The notes beneath the pieces are model-generated. The model had not been told where the DNA came from and ran no database searches. It worked only from the letters and a program-made list of their open reading frames with translations. From Aquabacterium humicola (GTDB taxonomy: Bacteria > Pseudomonadota > Gammaproteobacteria > Burkholderiales > Burkholderiaceae_C): 64,000 bases of DNA. A program made the position numbers and the translations under genes. Position 1 is the first letter of the stretch. The number at the start of each line of letters is the position of its first letter. The DNA is taken from assembly GCF_030167915.1 (NCBI RefSeq), contig NZ_JARGNB010000001.1, forward strand, positions 992,001 to 1,056,000, read 5' to 3'. Positions 48,885-59,523 of this stretch are shown here, in pieces.

Positions 48885-49811
48885 ATGCCCGCTGCGCCGC
48901 GCGACCTGCGCTTCCCGTCGATCGAAGGCCTGCGCGCCTTCGAAGCCGCGGCACGCCTGGGCAGCTTCGAGCGCGCCGCCGACGAACTCGCGATCACCGC
49001 CAGCGCGGTCGGCAAGCGCCTCGCGACACTCGAGGAGCTGCTCGGCACGCCGCTGCTGACGCGCAGCGGCAAGGCGCTGGCGCTGACCGCCGCCGGCAAG
49101 GAATACCTCGAGCAGGTGCGCTCGGCGCTCGGGCTGCTCGCCGCGATGCCGCTGCACCAGCGCACCGTGCAGCGCATCGAGCGGCTGCGCGTCACCGCGC
49201 CGCCGACCTTCGCGCGCCAGATCCTCGTGCCGCGGCTGGAGTCGTTCACGCGGGCCCATCCGCAGATCGAGCTCGAGCTGCTGCTGTCGATTCCCTACCT
49301 CGACCGCTCGCCGCACGACTGCGACGTCGAAGTCTGGGCCGCCGGCGGCCGCGCGCCCGAACGCATCGGTCGGCCGCTGCTCGACGACCGCGTGCTGCCG
49401 GTGGCCGCACCGGCGCTGCTGGCGAAGCTGCCGCCGTTGCAGCGCCCGGCGGACCTGGGCGCCGCGCCCCTGCTGCGCACGCCGCTGGAGCCGTGGACGC
49501 CGTGGTTCCGCGCCGCAGGGCTCGACTGGCCGGAGCCGACCGGCGGGCCGCGGCTGATCGACCTCGGGCTGACGCTGGAGGCCGCGGTGTCGGGCCAGGG
49601 CATCGCGCTGGCGCGGCCCTCGCTCGCCCGCGCCTGGCTCGAGACCGGCACGCTGCAGCCGCTGTTCGCCATCACCTCGCCGGCGGCCAATCCGTACTTC
49701 CTGTCGCCCACCGACGTGCAGGGCGCCGCGGCCGCCTTCGCCGACTGGCTGCGCGCGGTCTGCGCCGAGGCCGAGGCCTGGGCGGCGGAATGGCTTTCCG
49801 GCCTCGGCTGA
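48885..49811 (+). CDS. LysR-type regulator, GcvA-like
   Basis: 308 residues. Helix-turn-helix about 15-70 (AFEAAARLGSFERAADEL, TASAVGKRLATLEELLGT), then substrate-binding domain (RLRVTAPPTFARQILVPRLE). The opening LRFPSIEGLRAFEAAARLGS resembles GcvA and related activators. It precedes the lactate dehydrogenase gene on the same strand by 68 bases and may control it. The ATG at 48885 gives the normal LysR start; a longer frame to 48792 lacks likeness. Confidence 0.82.
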   Translation: MPAAPRDLRFPSIEGLRAFEAAARLGSFERAADELAITASAVGKRLATLEELLGTPLLTRSGKALALTAAGKEYLEQVRSALGLLAAMPLHQRTVQRIERLRVTAPPTFARQILVPRLESFTRAHPQIELELLLSIPYLDRSPHDCDVEVWAAGGRAPERIGRPLLDDRVLPVAAPALLAKLPPLQRPADLGAAPLLRTPLEPWTPWFRAAGLDWPEPTGGPRLIDLGLTLEAAVSGQGIALARPSLARAWLETGTLQPLFAITSPAANPYFLSPTDVQGAAAAFADWLRAVCAEAEAWAAEWLSGLG

Positions 49812-49879
49812 CGAAGTTTCCGGCCGCGCGCCGGCCACGCCGCTAGCATCGCCGTCGAACGAGGAGACGAGGCCCGACC

Positions 49880-51034
49880 ATGACCGTCATCACCAACATC
49901 GAAGACCTGCGCGTGCTGGCCCAGAAGCGCGTGCCGCGCATGTTCTACGACTACGCCGACTCCGGCAGCTGGACCGAAGGCACCTACCGCGCCAACAGCG
50001 AGGAGTTCCAGCGCATCAAGCTGCGCCAGCGCGTCGCGGTGAACATGGAAGGCCGCAGCACCGCGACGACGATGGTCGGCGTGCCCGTCTCGATGCCGGT
50101 GGCGCTGGCGCCGGTCGGCTCCACCGGCATGCAGCATGCGGACGGCGAGATCCTGGCCGCGCGCGCGGCCGAGAAGTTCGGCGTGCCCTTCACGCTGTCG
50201 ACGATGAGCATCTGCTCGCTCGAGGACGTCGCCGCGAACACCACCAAGCCGTTCTGGTTCCAGCTCTACGTGATGCGCGACCGCGCGTTCAGCCAGCGGC
50301 TGATCGAACGCGCGAAGGCAGCGAAGTGCGGCGCGCTGGTGCTGACGCTGGACCTGCAGATCCTCGGCCAGCGCCACAAGGACCTGAAGAACGGCCTGTC
50401 GGTGCCGCCGAAGCCGACCTTCGCCGCGCTGGCCAACCTGGCCACCAAGCCGCGCTGGATCCTGGGCATGGCCGGCACGAAGCGGCGCCAGTTCGGCAAC
50501 ATCGTCGGTCACGTCGAGGGCGTCAACGACATGAGCTCGCTGTCCGAGTGGACCGCCCAGCAGTTCGACCCGACGCTCAACTGGGGCGACGTCGAGTGGA
50601 TCAAGAAGCACTGGGGCGGCAAGCTGATCTTGAAGGGCATCCAGGACGTCGAGGACGCCAAGCTCGCGGTGGCCAGCGGCGCCGACGCGCTGATCGTCAG
50701 CAACCACGGCGGCCGCCAGCTCGACGGCGCACAGTCCAGCATCGGGGCGCTGCCGGCGATCGTCGACGCGGTCGGCTCGCAGATCGAGGTGCACATGGAC
50801 GGCGGCGTGCGCTCCGGACAGGACGTGCTGAAGGCGCGTGCGCTCGGCGCGCGCGGCTGCTACATCGGCCGCGCCTTCATCTACGGCCTGGGCGCGATGG
50901 GCGAAGCCGGCGTCACGAAGGCGCTGGAAGTGATCCACAAGGAGCTCGACCTGACGATGGCCTTCTGCGGCCGCACGCAGATCGAGCAGGTCGACAAGAG
51001 CATCCTGCTGCCCGGCACCTTCCCGACCGCCTGA
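49880..51034 (+). CDS. lldD: L-lactate dehydrogenase (FMN-dependent alpha-hydroxy-acid oxidase family)
   Basis: 384 residues, a TIM barrel. Substrate-binding Tyr in RMFYDYADSGSWTEG, FMN-binding PVALAPVGSTG, the catalytic base His276 in SNHGGRQLDG, and the phosphate loop DGGVRSGQDVLKA. These enzymes oxidise L-lactate to pyruvate, passing electrons to the respiratory chain. A glycolate or mandelate specificity cannot be excluded. GAGGAGACGAGG lies about 10 bases before the ATG. Confidence 0.88.
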   Translation: MTVITNIEDLRVLAQKRVPRMFYDYADSGSWTEGTYRANSEEFQRIKLRQRVAVNMEGRSTATTMVGVPVSMPVALAPVGSTGMQHADGEILAARAAEKFGVPFTLSTMSICSLEDVAANTTKPFWFQLYVMRDRAFSQRLIERAKAAKCGALVLTLDLQILGQRHKDLKNGLSVPPKPTFAALANLATKPRWILGMAGTKRRQFGNIVGHVEGVNDMSSLSEWTAQQFDPTLNWGDVEWIKKHWGGKLILKGIQDVEDAKLAVASGADALIVSNHGGRQLDGAQSSIGALPAIVDAVGSQIEVHMDGGVRSGQDVLKARALGARGCYIGRAFIYGLGAMGEAGVTKALEVIHKELDLTMAFCGRTQIEQVDKSILLPGTFPTA

Positions 51035-51036
51035 CG

Positions 51037-51063
51037 CCGGGCCGGCCGGCCGCGCCGGCCCGG
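51037..51063 (+). terminator. GC-rich stem-loop after lldD
   Basis: A perfect 10-bp stem (CCGGGCCGGC / GCCGGCCCGG) with a 7-base loop starts 3 bases past the stop. There is no T-run, so it may act as a Rho-assisted terminator or mRNA 3' stabiliser. Confidence 0.4.
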
Positions 51064-51088
51064 CACGGCGGGTCGCCGACAATCCGGC

Positions 51089-52488
51089 ATGACCGCCTCT
51101 CCTGCCGGCGCGCCGACCGGCCCCGCCTTCGACATCCTCCCGCTCGCCCCCGAGGTCCTGGCCAACCTGCGCCAGCTCGGCTACGAGCGCATGACCCCCA
51201 TCCAGGCCGCCAGCCTGCCGCTGGCGCTGGCCGGCCAGGACCTGATCGCGCAGGCCAAGACCGGCAGCGGCAAGACCGCGTCGTTCGGCCTGCCGCTGCT
51301 GGCCAACCTGAATGCGCGCCGCTTCGCGGTGCAGGCCCTGGTGCTGTGCCCGACGCGCGAGCTCGCCGAACAGGTCGCGCAGGAGATCCGCCGCCTCGCC
51401 CGCTCGGAGGAGAACATCAAGGTGATCACCTTGTGCGGCGGCGCCGCGATACGCACCCAGATCACCAGCCTGGAGCACGGCGCGCACGTGATCGTCGGCA
51501 CGCCGGGCCGGGTGCTCGATCACCTGTCGCGGCAGACGCTCGCGCTCGACGCGCTGAACACGCTGGTGCTCGACGAGGCCGATCGCATGCTGGACATGGG
51601 CTTCGCCGACGACATGGCCGCGGTGATCGGCCACTGCCCGAAACAGCGCCAGACGCTGCTGTTCTCCGCCACCTTCCCCGACGACGTCGCGAAGCTGGCC
51701 GGCCGCTACCTGCGCGAGCCGAAGCAGGTGAAGCTCACCGAGCAGCATGCGGCGGCCACGATCCGCCAGCGCTTCTACGAGGTCGCCGAGGACCAGCGCC
51801 TGCATGCGGTCGGCCTGCTGCTGAACCACTACCGGCCGGTCAGCACGCTGGCGTTCTGCAATACCAAGCAGCAGTGCCGCGACCTGGTGGCGGTGCTGCG
51901 CGCGCAAGGCCTGTCGGCGCTCGAGCTGCACGGCGACCTCGAGCAGCGCGATCGCGACCAGGTGCTGGTGCAGTTCGCCAACCGCAGCTGCAGCGTGCTG
52001 GTGGCCACCGACGTCGCCGCGCGCGGCCTCGACATCGCGCAGCTCGAAGCGGTGATCAACGTCGACATCTCGCCCGAGCCCGAGGTGCACGTGCACCGCA
52101 TCGGACGCACCGGCCGTGCGGGAGAGGCCGGCTGGGCCTTCAGCCTCGCCAGCCTGGACGAGATGGGCCGTGTCGGCCGCATCGACGAGCTGCAGGGCCG
52201 CGAGAGCGAATGGCATGCCTTGAGCGAGCTGGTGCCCACGTCCGCCGAGCCGCTGCACCCGCCGATGGCGACGCTGCAGATCCTGGGCGGACGCAAGGAA
52301 AAGATCCGTGCCGGCGACGTGCTGGGCGCGCTGACCAAGGACCACGGCTTCACGGCCACGCAGATCGGCAAGATCGACATCAACGACTTCTCGACCTACG
52401 TGGCGGTCGAACGCGGCATCGCGAAGGACGCGCTGCGCAAGCTCAATGCCGGCAAGGTGAAGGGCAAGACGGTGAAGGCACGCGCGCT

Positions 52489-52492
<4 letters not shown>
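51089..52492 (+). CDS. dbpA: ATP-dependent RNA helicase, DbpA type
   Basis: 467 residues. Q-motif ERMTPIQAASLPLALAGQD, Walker A AQAKTGSGKT, DEAD-box VLDEADRMLDMGF, SAT (LFSATFPDD), and motif VI VHRIGRTGRAGEAG. The C-terminal RNA-recognition domain (about 395-467) has ILGGRKEKIRAGDVLGALTK, typical of DbpA, which binds hairpin 92 of 23S rRNA during 50S assembly. Its stop overlaps the next helicase start (GTGA). Confidence 0.92.
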
Positions 52493-53799
<1,307 letters not shown>

Positions 53800-53805
53800 G
53801 CCTGA

Positions 53806-53831
53806 GCCGCCCCCGGCGACGAGGGGGCGGC
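53806..53831 (+). terminator. Bidirectional-position terminator between helicase and LysR genes
   Basis: A perfect 9-bp stem (GCCGCCCCC / GGGGGCGGC) with an 8-base loop, followed by CGTTCTTC. It lies in the 38-base gap of two convergent genes, 7 bases after the helicase stop. Confidence 0.6.
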
Positions 53832-53837
53832 CGTTCT

Positions 53838-54743
53838 TCACACTTCGGCCCCCGGCAAGCGCCGCAACGCGGCTTCCAGCGCCGCCAGCGCATGCCGCAC
53901 CTTGGCCGGCTGCGCACCACGCTGCGGGGTCACCCCCCACACCGGCGTGCTGGGCAGCCGCCAGCCAGTCAGCAGCGGCACGACGCGGCCGGCGCGCAGG
54001 TCCTCGTCGGCATCCGGCCGCACCAGCAGCGCCAGCCCGAGGCCGGCGGCGCACAGCTGCTCGATCGTCAGCTGGTTGTTGCTGACGATGCGCGGCTCGA
54101 CCCGAAGCCGCTCGACGCGCCCGTCGGCCGCCGCCAGCTCGAGCATCAGGCCGCCTTCGGACCGCGCATCACCGCCCAGCCACTCGTGCCGGGCCAGGTC
54201 GGCCGGCGTCTCCGGCACGCCGGCGCGCGCCAGGTAGGCCGGCGACGCGCACAGCACCCAGCCGAAGCTGCACAGGCGCCGCGCGACCCAGCTGGAGTCG
54301 GGCATGCGGCCGGCGCGCAGCGCGAGGTCGACGCGGGCTTCGATCAGGTCGATCATCGCGTCGTCGACCAGCAGCCGCAGCTTCAGCGCCGGGTGCTGTG
54401 CCAGCAGCGGCGCCAGCGCCGGGCCGACGTGGCGCGCGAAGCCCACCGGCGCCGCCAGCCGCAGTTCCCCATCGAGCGCGTCACGCGCCAGCTGCAGCTG
54501 CTCGCGCGCCTGCGCGGCCGACTGCACCAGCGCCTCGCAGTGCGCATGCACGCGCTGGCCGACCTCGGTCAGCGCGAGCTTGCGCGTCGAGCGGTGCAGC
54601 AGCGTCACGCCGTGCGCGGTCTCCAGCGCGCGCACCCGCTGGCTCACCGCCGAGGGGGTCATGCCGAGCTGGCGCGCGGCACCGCTCATCGAGCCCGCAC
54701 GGACCACGGCCGCGAACACCGACATCGCCTGCAAGTCATCCAT
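53838..54743 (-). CDS. LysR-type regulator divergent from an NAD(P)-binding protein
   Basis: 301 residues. Helix-turn-helix about 1-60 (MSVFAAVVRAGSMSGAARQL, MTPSAVSQRVRALETAHG), substrate-binding domain about 90-295. The divergent oxidoreductase gene at 54861 is the likely target. A 17-bp dyad with the LysR T-N11-A form lies 15 bases upstream of its start, so autoregulation and control of the neighbour from one site are expected. Confidence 0.85.
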   Translation of the reverse strand: MDDLQAMSVFAAVVRAGSMSGAARQLGMTPSAVSQRVRALETAHGVTLLHRSTRKLALTEVGQRVHAHCEALVQSAAQAREQLQLARDALDGELRLAAPVGFARHVGPALAPLLAQHPALKLRLLVDDAMIDLIEARVDLALRAGRMPDSSWVARRLCSFGWVLCASPAYLARAGVPETPADLARHEWLGGDARSEGGLMLELAAADGRVERLRVEPRIVSNNQLTIEQLCAAGLGLALLVRPDADEDLRAGRVVPLLTGWRLPSTPVWGVTPQRGAQPAKVRHALAALEAALRRLPGAEV

Positions 54744-54757
54744 GTCGACCCTCCATC

Positions 54758-54774
54758 TTGAAGCTGCACTTCAA
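54758..54774. promoter_or_regulatory. LysR-type operator TTGAAG-N5-CTTCAA
   Basis: A perfect 17-bp dyad (TTGAAGCTGCACTTCAA) with the T-N11-A core of LysR boxes. It lies between the LysR start (54743) and the promoter of the divergent oxidoreductase gene. Confidence 0.6.
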
Positions 54775-54799
54775 TCAGATGGCGATTCTCAACGGCTAG

Positions 54800-54828
54800 T
54801 TGGCTGATCGTGAAGCGGGAATCATAAG
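54800..54828 (+). promoter_or_regulatory. Sigma-70 promoter of the NAD(P)-binding gene
   Basis: TTGGCT, 17 bases, CATAAG. The -35 begins 26 bases after the LysR dyad, a spacing typical for LysR activation. Start site near 54835. Confidence 0.45.
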
Positions 54829-54860
54829 CAACGTTGCATTCCACCCCCGGAGACTTCCCC

Positions 54861-55517
54861 ATGAACATCGCCCTCATCGGCGCCAGCGGCTTCGTCGGCA
54901 GCGCCGTGCTCGACGAACTGCTGCAGCGCGGTCACCGCGTCACCGCGATCGTTCGTGACGCCACGAAGCTGGCACCGCGCGACGGCCTGACCGTGGTCGC
55001 GGCCGACGTGCAGCAGGCCGCGCAGGTCGCGCAGGCGGTCGAAGGACACGACGCCGTGGTCAGCGCCTTCAATCCCGGCTGGTCCGACCCGAAGCTCTAC
55101 GACCTGTTCCTCGCGGGCAGCCGCGCGATCGTCGCGGGCCTCAAGCGCGCCGGCACCCCGCGCGCGCTGATCGTCGGCGGCGCCGGCAGCCTGTTCGTCG
55201 CGCCCGGCGTGCAGCTGGTCGACACGCCGGCCTTCCTGGACCACGTGCCGCCGAACATCGTGCCCGGCGCGCAGGCCGCGCGCGATGCACTGGGCGAGCT
55301 GCGCGGCGAGACGCAGCTGGACTGGGTCTACCTGTCGCCGCCGGCCATGCTGAAGCCGGGCCCGCGCAGCGGCGCCTACCGCCTCGGTGGCGAAGAGCTG
55401 CTGATGGACGGCGCGCAGCCGGCCGGCATCACGGTGGCCGACCTCGCGGTGGCGATCGCCGACGAGCTCGCGACGCCGAAGCACCGCCGGCAGCGCTTCA
55501 CGGTGGCCTCAGCCTGA
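54861..55517 (+). CDS. NAD(P)-binding (NmrA-like) oxidoreductase
   Basis: 218 residues. A Rossmann N-terminus ([20 protein letters not shown]) with the GASGFVG loop of NmrA-type/atypical short-chain dehydrogenases, the segment [13 protein letters not shown] and [15 protein letters not shown]. Such YwnB/YtfG-like proteins are often NADPH-dependent quinone or redox-stress reductases, commonly divergent from a LysR or MarR gene. No catalytic Tyr-Lys pair was identified, so sensor or non-enzymatic roles are open. GGAGA lies 13 bases before the ATG. Its last 9 bases overlap the convergent CoA-transferase. Confidence 0.8.
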   Translation: MNIALIGASGFVGSAVLDELLQRGHRVTAIVRDATKLAPRDGLTVVAADVQQAAQVAQAVEGHDAVVSAFNPGWSDPKLYDLFLAGSRAIVAGLKRAGTPRALIVGGAGSLFVAPGVQLVDTPAFLDHVPPNIVPGAQAARDALGELRGETQLDWVYLSPPAMLKPGPRSGAYRLGGEELLMDGAQPAGITVADLAVAIADELATPKHRRQRFTVASA

Positions 55518-57503
55518 TCGGCCGGCGTCCTGGTCCTGGTCCTGGCCCAGACCCAGGTCCTGGTCCAGGCCGGCCTGCGCGGCGCCGGCGCTGTCGTACA
55601 GCCTGGGCGTGACGCCGCGCGCGGCCAGCGCCGGCCCCAGCTTCGCGCGCAGGAAGGCCGAGGTCGTGTAGCGCACGACGCTGCGGTAGTGCCGCTCGAC
55701 CATCAGCCGCACCATGGCCGCCCAGTCGTCCTCGACCTCCGGGTCGAGCGCAAAGTGGTCGTAGTTGACGACGACGTCGACCTTGTAGGGCAGCGCCACG
55801 AGCAGGCGCTCGACCTCGCCGCGCACCGCCTCGACATCTTCCGGGCGCCGGATCGACAGGTGCTCGAAGTTGATGAACAGCGTGCGCCGGGCCTCGTCGA
55901 GATGGAAGCGCTCGGCCAGCGGCAGCAGCAGCAGGCGCGCGCGCAGGCCCATCGGCTCGTCGGCGAAGATCGCCGCGTCCATCAGCGCCGGCGGGCGCTC
56001 CATCACCGGCTCGAAGTCCATCAGCGCGAGGATGTCGCGCTGCAGGTCGACGCCGGGCGCGATCTCGATCAGCTCGAGGCCACGTTCGTGAAGCCGGAAT
56101 ACGCAGCGCTCGGTGACGTAGAGCACCGGCTGGCCGCGCCGCCAGGCCTCGCGGCCGGAGAAGGTCACCTGCTCGACGCGGCGCACGAACTTCGGCGCCG
56201 GCCGGCCGTCGGCGCCCTTGGCGCAGAAGCTGCCGACGAAGACCACGCGCTGCGCGTTCTGGCTGATGTTGATGAAGCCGCCGGCGCCGGCCAGGCGCGG
56301 GCCGAAGCGGCTGACGTTGAGATTGCCCTCGGCATCGGCCTGCGCGAGGCCGAGGATCGCGATGTCCAGCCCGCCGCCGTCGTAGAGGTCGAACTGGTAG
56401 GGCTGGTCGATGATCGCCTGGGTATTCACCGCGGCGCCGAAGTTCAGCCCGCCGGCGGGGATGCCGCCGATCACGCCGGGCTCGGCGGTCAGCGTGATCA
56501 GGTCGATCACCCGCTCCTCGGCGGCCACCGCGGCGACCCCCTCCGGCATGCCGATGCCCAGGTTCACGACCGCGTTCGGCTTCAGCTCCAGCGCCGCGCG
56601 GCGCGCGATCAGCTTGCGTTCGCCCGGGGCCATCGGCTCGACCCGGCCCGCCGGCACGCGCAGCTCGCCGGCGAACGCCGCGCTGTAGGGCTCGGCGAAG
56701 GTCTGCCAGTGGTAGCTGGGGTCCTCGGCGAGCACGATGCAGTCGACCAGCGCGCCGGGGATCTTGACCTCGCGCGGATGCAGCGACTGCGGCGCCGCGA
56801 GGCGCTCGACCTGCACGATGACGATGCCGCCGGAGTTGTGCGCGGCCATCGCGATCGCCAGCGCCTCCAGCGTCAGGGCCTCGCGCTCCATCGTGATGTT
56901 GCCGTCGGTGTCGGCGGTGGTGCCGCGGATGAAGGCGACGTCGATCGGGAAGGCCTTGTAGAAGAGGTAGTCCTCGCCGTCGATGGGCATCAGCCGCACC
57001 CGCTCCTCGGTGCTGCGGGTATTGATCGCACCGCCGCCCTGGCGCGGGTCGACGAAAGTGCCGAGGCCGACGCGCGACAGGTGCCCGGGCTTGCCCGCCG
57101 CGATGTCGCGGAACAGGTGCGAGATCACGCCCTGCGGCAGGTTCCAGGCCTCGATCTCGCCGGCGACCGCGAGCTTCTGCAGCGCCGGCACGAGGCCCCA
57201 GTGGCCGCCGATCACCCGGCCGACGAGGCCCGGATGGCCCAGGTGGTTGAGGCCGCGCGAGCGCCCGTCGCCCTGCCCCGCCGCGTACACCAGGCCGAGG
57301 TTGCGCGGCGCCCCGGTCGCCAGGAAACGCTGCTCCAGCGCCACCGCCAGGTTTTCCGGGAAACCGATGCCGACGAAGCCGCCGGTGGCCAGCATGTCGC
57401 CGTCGGCCAGCAATTGCACCGCTTCCGCCGCGCTGACCACCTTGCCGCGGCTGCCGGCCCGCAGCGCGCTCATGCGCTGGTGCGCATGGGATGAATGAGG
57501 CAT
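55509..57503 (-). CDS. Acyl-CoA:acetate/propionate CoA-transferase, YdiF-like
   Basis: 664 residues. Two fused halves of the type I CoA-transferase fold: alpha-type N-terminus ([20 protein letters not shown]) and beta-type second half ([19 protein letters not shown]). The catalytic Glu341 is in [15 protein letters not shown], as in YdiF and propionate CoA-transferase. The extra 110 residues beyond typical length include an NGxxxxL-poor C-terminal domain and a low-complexity Gln/Asp/Leu tail ([16 protein letters not shown]). Start at 57503 because AGGAGGAG is 7 bases upstream. It may activate short acids at the expense of acetyl-CoA. Confidence 0.85.
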   Translation of the reverse strand: MPHSSHAHQRMSALRAGSRGKVVSAAEAVQLLADGDMLATGGFVGIGFPENLAVALEQRFLATGAPRNLGLVYAAGQGDGRSRGLNHLGHPGLVGRVIGGHWGLVPALQKLAVAGEIEAWNLPQGVISHLFRDIAAGKPGHLSRVGLGTFVDPRQGGGAINTRSTEERVRLMPIDGEDYLFYKAFPIDVAFIRGTTADTDGNITMEREALTLEALAIAMAAHNSGGIVIVQVERLAAPQSLHPREVKIPGALVDCIVLAEDPSYHWQTFAEPYSAAFAGELRVPAGRVEPMAPGERKLIARRAALELKPNAVVNLGIGMPEGVAAVAAEERVIDLITLTAEPGVIGGIPAGGLNFGAAVNTQAIIDQPYQFDLYDGGGLDIAILGLAQADAEGNLNVSRFGPRLAGAGGFINISQNAQRVVFVGSFCAKGADGRPAPKFVRRVEQVTFSGREAWRRGQPVLYVTERCVFRLHERGLELIEIAPGVDLQRDILALMDFEPVMERPPALMDAAIFADEPMGLRARLLLLPLAERFHLDEARRTLFINFEHLSIRRPEDVEAVRGEVERLLVALPYKVDVVVNYDHFALDPEVEDDWAAMVRLMVERHYRSVVRYTTSAFLRAKLGPALAARGVTPRLYDSAGAAQAGLDQDLGLGQDQDQDAGRSG

Positions 57504-57553
57504 GTCGCGTCTCCTCCTACCCCGACAATTGAAGCTTTCCGACGCGCTATTTT

Positions 57554-57571
57554 GCTGACACGAAGCTGACA
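57554..57571. promoter_or_regulatory. 11-bp direct repeat GCTGACA in a divergent promoter region
   Basis: GCTGACA at 57554-57560 and 57565-57571, with flanking GAA also repeated (GCTGACACGAA / GCTGACAGGAA). The one-turn spacing fits a tandem-binding regulator such as an OmpR-type protein. It lies between the CoA-transferase and the small membrane gene at 57619 and could serve either. Confidence 0.45.
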
Positions 57572-57618
57572 GGAAGCCTAAGATCCGGGCAAGTCCCCAG
57601 TTCGCGAGGAGGCCCACG

Positions 57619-57891
57619 ATGCTCAGCCTGCAGCAGTTGTCGATGGTGAAGCGCTGGCACCAGGCGCATCACCGCGAGAAGGGCCTGGAGTACCAGCTGT
57701 GGGACGCGATGCTGACCTGCTGGATCCTGGGCTGGATGGGCCTGCCGGCCGCGATGCTGCTGGCGCCGGAGATCGGCCTGCTCGCCTGCCCCCTGCTGTA
57801 CGTCGCGCCGTCGCTCTACGTGCGGCTGCGCGCGCGCCTGCATCGCCTGGGCGTGCTGCGCTGCGACTGGCTGTCGAGCGCGGTGGCCTGA
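57619..57891 (+). CDS. Small membrane-associated protein, unrecognised
   Basis: 90 residues. A His/Lys-rich start ([20 protein letters not shown]), a hydrophobic centre (about 30-68, with [20 protein letters not shown]) forming one or two membrane helices, and a basic Arg-rich tail. GAGGAGGCCC lies before the ATG. No known family motif. It converges on the gene at 57911 with a 19-base gap. Confidence 0.6.
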   Translation: MLSLQQLSMVKRWHQAHHREKGLEYQLWDAMLTCWILGWMGLPAAMLLAPEIGLLACPLLYVAPSLYVRLRARLHRLGVLRCDWLSSAVA

Positions 57892-57910
57892 CGCGGCCCG
57901 GACCGGCCGG

Positions 57911-58201
57911 TCAGCGCCCGCCCTGGTAGATCTCGAACAGCATCAGCGCCAGGCGGCGCAGCAGCGGGTCGACCGACCCGTGCGCCATCGCGATGCGCTC
58001 GAAGGCGTAGGCGCGGTCGTAGCGCATGCGCTGGACCGCGACCGCCTCGCCGAAGCCTTCCATGCGGAACTGGAAGCTCGCCAGCAGTCCCATGTCGATG
58101 CAACAGGCCGGCACCAGCGCCGGCAGAACACGGCCACCGCCAAAGTAGGCCTGCGGCAGGCGCTCGAGTTCGGCGGGGGTGGCGGGGGACGCGGTGGACA
58201 T
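57911..58201 (-). CDS. Hypothetical protein, unrecognised
   Basis: 96 residues. A short Ala/Pro N-terminus, a Gly-rich turn (YFGGGRVLPALVPACCIDMG), and a helical end (YDRAYAFERIAMAHGSVDPLLRRLALMLFEIYQG). No membrane span or motif recognised. GC-biased third positions support it as real. It lies between the small membrane gene and dcd. Confidence 0.5.
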   Translation of the reverse strand: MSTASPATPAELERLPQAYFGGGRVLPALVPACCIDMGLLASFQFRMEGFGEAVAVQRMRYDRAYAFERIAMAHGSVDPLLRRLALMLFEIYQGGR

Positions 58202-58293
58202 CGCGGCGGCCTCGGCGTGATGGGCAGTGGAGCCATCTTGCGCGTGCGCGCCGCACCGCGATGTGCCGAGAAACGGCCGCGCGGGATGTCAGT

Positions 58294-58863
58294 TCAGGTC
58301 TTCGGCAGCGTCACGCCGCGCTGGCCCTGGTACTTGCCGCCGCGGTCCTTGTAGCTGGTCTCGCAGACCTCGTCGCTCTCGAAGAACAGCACCTGTGCGC
58401 AGCCTTCGCCGGCATAGATCTTCGCCGGCAGCGGCGTCGTATTGCTGAACTCCAGCGTCACGTAGCCTTCCCATTCCGGCTCGAAAGGCGTGACGTTGAC
58501 GATGATCCCGCAGCGGGCGTAGGTGCTCTTGCCGAGGCAGATCGTCAGCACGTTGCGCGGGATGCGGAAGTATTCGAGCGTGCGCGCCAGCGCGAAGCTG
58601 TTCGGCGGAATGATGCAGACGTCGGACTCGATGTCGACGAAGCTCTTCTCGTCGAAGTTCTTCGGGTCGACCACCGTCGAGTGGATGTTGGTGAAGACCT
58701 TGAATTCCGGCGCGCAGCGGATGTCGTAGCCGTAGCTCGACGTGCCGTAGCTGACGATCTTGTGCCCGTCGGCCGATTGGCGCACCTGGCCCGGCTCGAA
58801 CGGCTCGATCATGCCGTGCTGCTCGGCCATGCGGCGGATCCACTTGTCGCTCTTGATGCTCAT
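58294..58863 (-). CDS. dcd: dCTP deaminase
   Basis: 189 residues. dUTPase-like trimeric fold with [11 protein letters not shown], the catalytic Glu region [15 protein letters not shown] and the closing [11 protein letters not shown]. It deaminates dCTP to dUTP for dTTP synthesis. The start at 58863 begins [17 protein letters not shown], the family's N-terminus; a longer frame does not match. Confidence 0.95.
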   Translation of the reverse strand: MSIKSDKWIRRMAEQHGMIEPFEPGQVRQSADGHKIVSYGTSSYGYDIRCAPEFKVFTNIHSTVVDPKNFDEKSFVDIESDVCIIPPNSFALARTLEYFRIPRNVLTICLGKSTYARCGIIVNVTPFEPEWEGYVTLEFSNTTPLPAKIYAGEGCAQVLFFESDEVCETSYKDRGGKYQGQRGVTLPKT

Positions 58864-58964
58864 GGCCTGGATTCTAAGAAGGACCGGGGTGCGGGCCAGC
58901 CCGCATGGCGGGCCATCTGCAGCTGTGCTGAGATGGCGCAATCGAGACAGTTGGGAGAGCCGTC

Positions 58965-59501
58965 ATGGCCGCCAGTCCGTTCCGCCCGGCGAACGACCTG
59001 CTCGTGCAGTACGCCGAGTACCACCGCGACCGCCGCAACATCGTCACCCACTTCTTCGGCATCCCGCTGATCGTCTTCGCGATCGGCGTGCTGCTGGCGC
59101 GCGTCGATGTCGCCGGCGTGAAGCTCGCGTGGATCGTCTGGGCGCTGACGACGGCCTGGTACCTGACGCGCGGGCAGCTGGCCCTGGGCATCGCGGTCAG
59201 CGTGGTCAACGGGGCCCTGATCGCGCTGGCGATCCCGCTGGCGGCCGGCTCGCTCGGCAGCTGGCTGGGCTGGGGCCTCGGCGTGTTCGCGGCCGGCTGG
59301 GTGCTGCAGTTCATCGGCCATTACTACGAAGGCCGCAAGCCGGCCTTCGTCGACGACCTCGTCGGCCTGCTGGTCGGCCCGATGTTCGTGGTCGCCGAGT
59401 GGCTCTTCGCTGCCGGCTGGGGCCGCGAGCTGCTGGCCGAGATCGAGCGCCGCGCCGGCCCCGCGCACCTGCGCGACCTGGCCGCGCCGATGGCGCGCTA
59501 G
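58965..59501 (+). CDS. DUF962 / Mpo1-like membrane protein
   Basis: 178 residues. Pattern YAEYHRDRRNIVTHFFGIPLI, then four membrane helices (about 37-55, 62-80, 88-105, 110-126), with HYYEGRKPAFVDDLVGLLVGPMFVV. Yeast Mpo1 is an iron-dependent 2-hydroxy fatty acid dioxygenase with three conserved histidines; His21, His29 and the HYYEGRKPA His are candidates here. Divergent from dcd. Confidence 0.8.
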   Translation: MAASPFRPANDLLVQYAEYHRDRRNIVTHFFGIPLIVFAIGVLLARVDVAGVKLAWIVWALTTAWYLTRGQLALGIAVSVVNGALIALAIPLAAGSLGSWLGWGLGVFAAGWVLQFIGHYYEGRKPAFVDDLVGLLVGPMFVVAEWLFAAGWGRELLAEIERRAGPAHLRDLAAPMAR

Positions 59502-59523
59502 GCCGGCCCTGAAGACCGGTGCG

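Noticed and set aside
50326-52488. Long + frame running through lldD and dbpA into the second helicase
   Set aside because: Only its last 437 codons (from the GTG at 52489) match a family; the earlier part is out of frame with two real genes.
57901-57912. Palindrome GACCGGCCGGTC as a terminator
   Set aside because: It overlaps the stop codon of the leftward gene and has no T-run.
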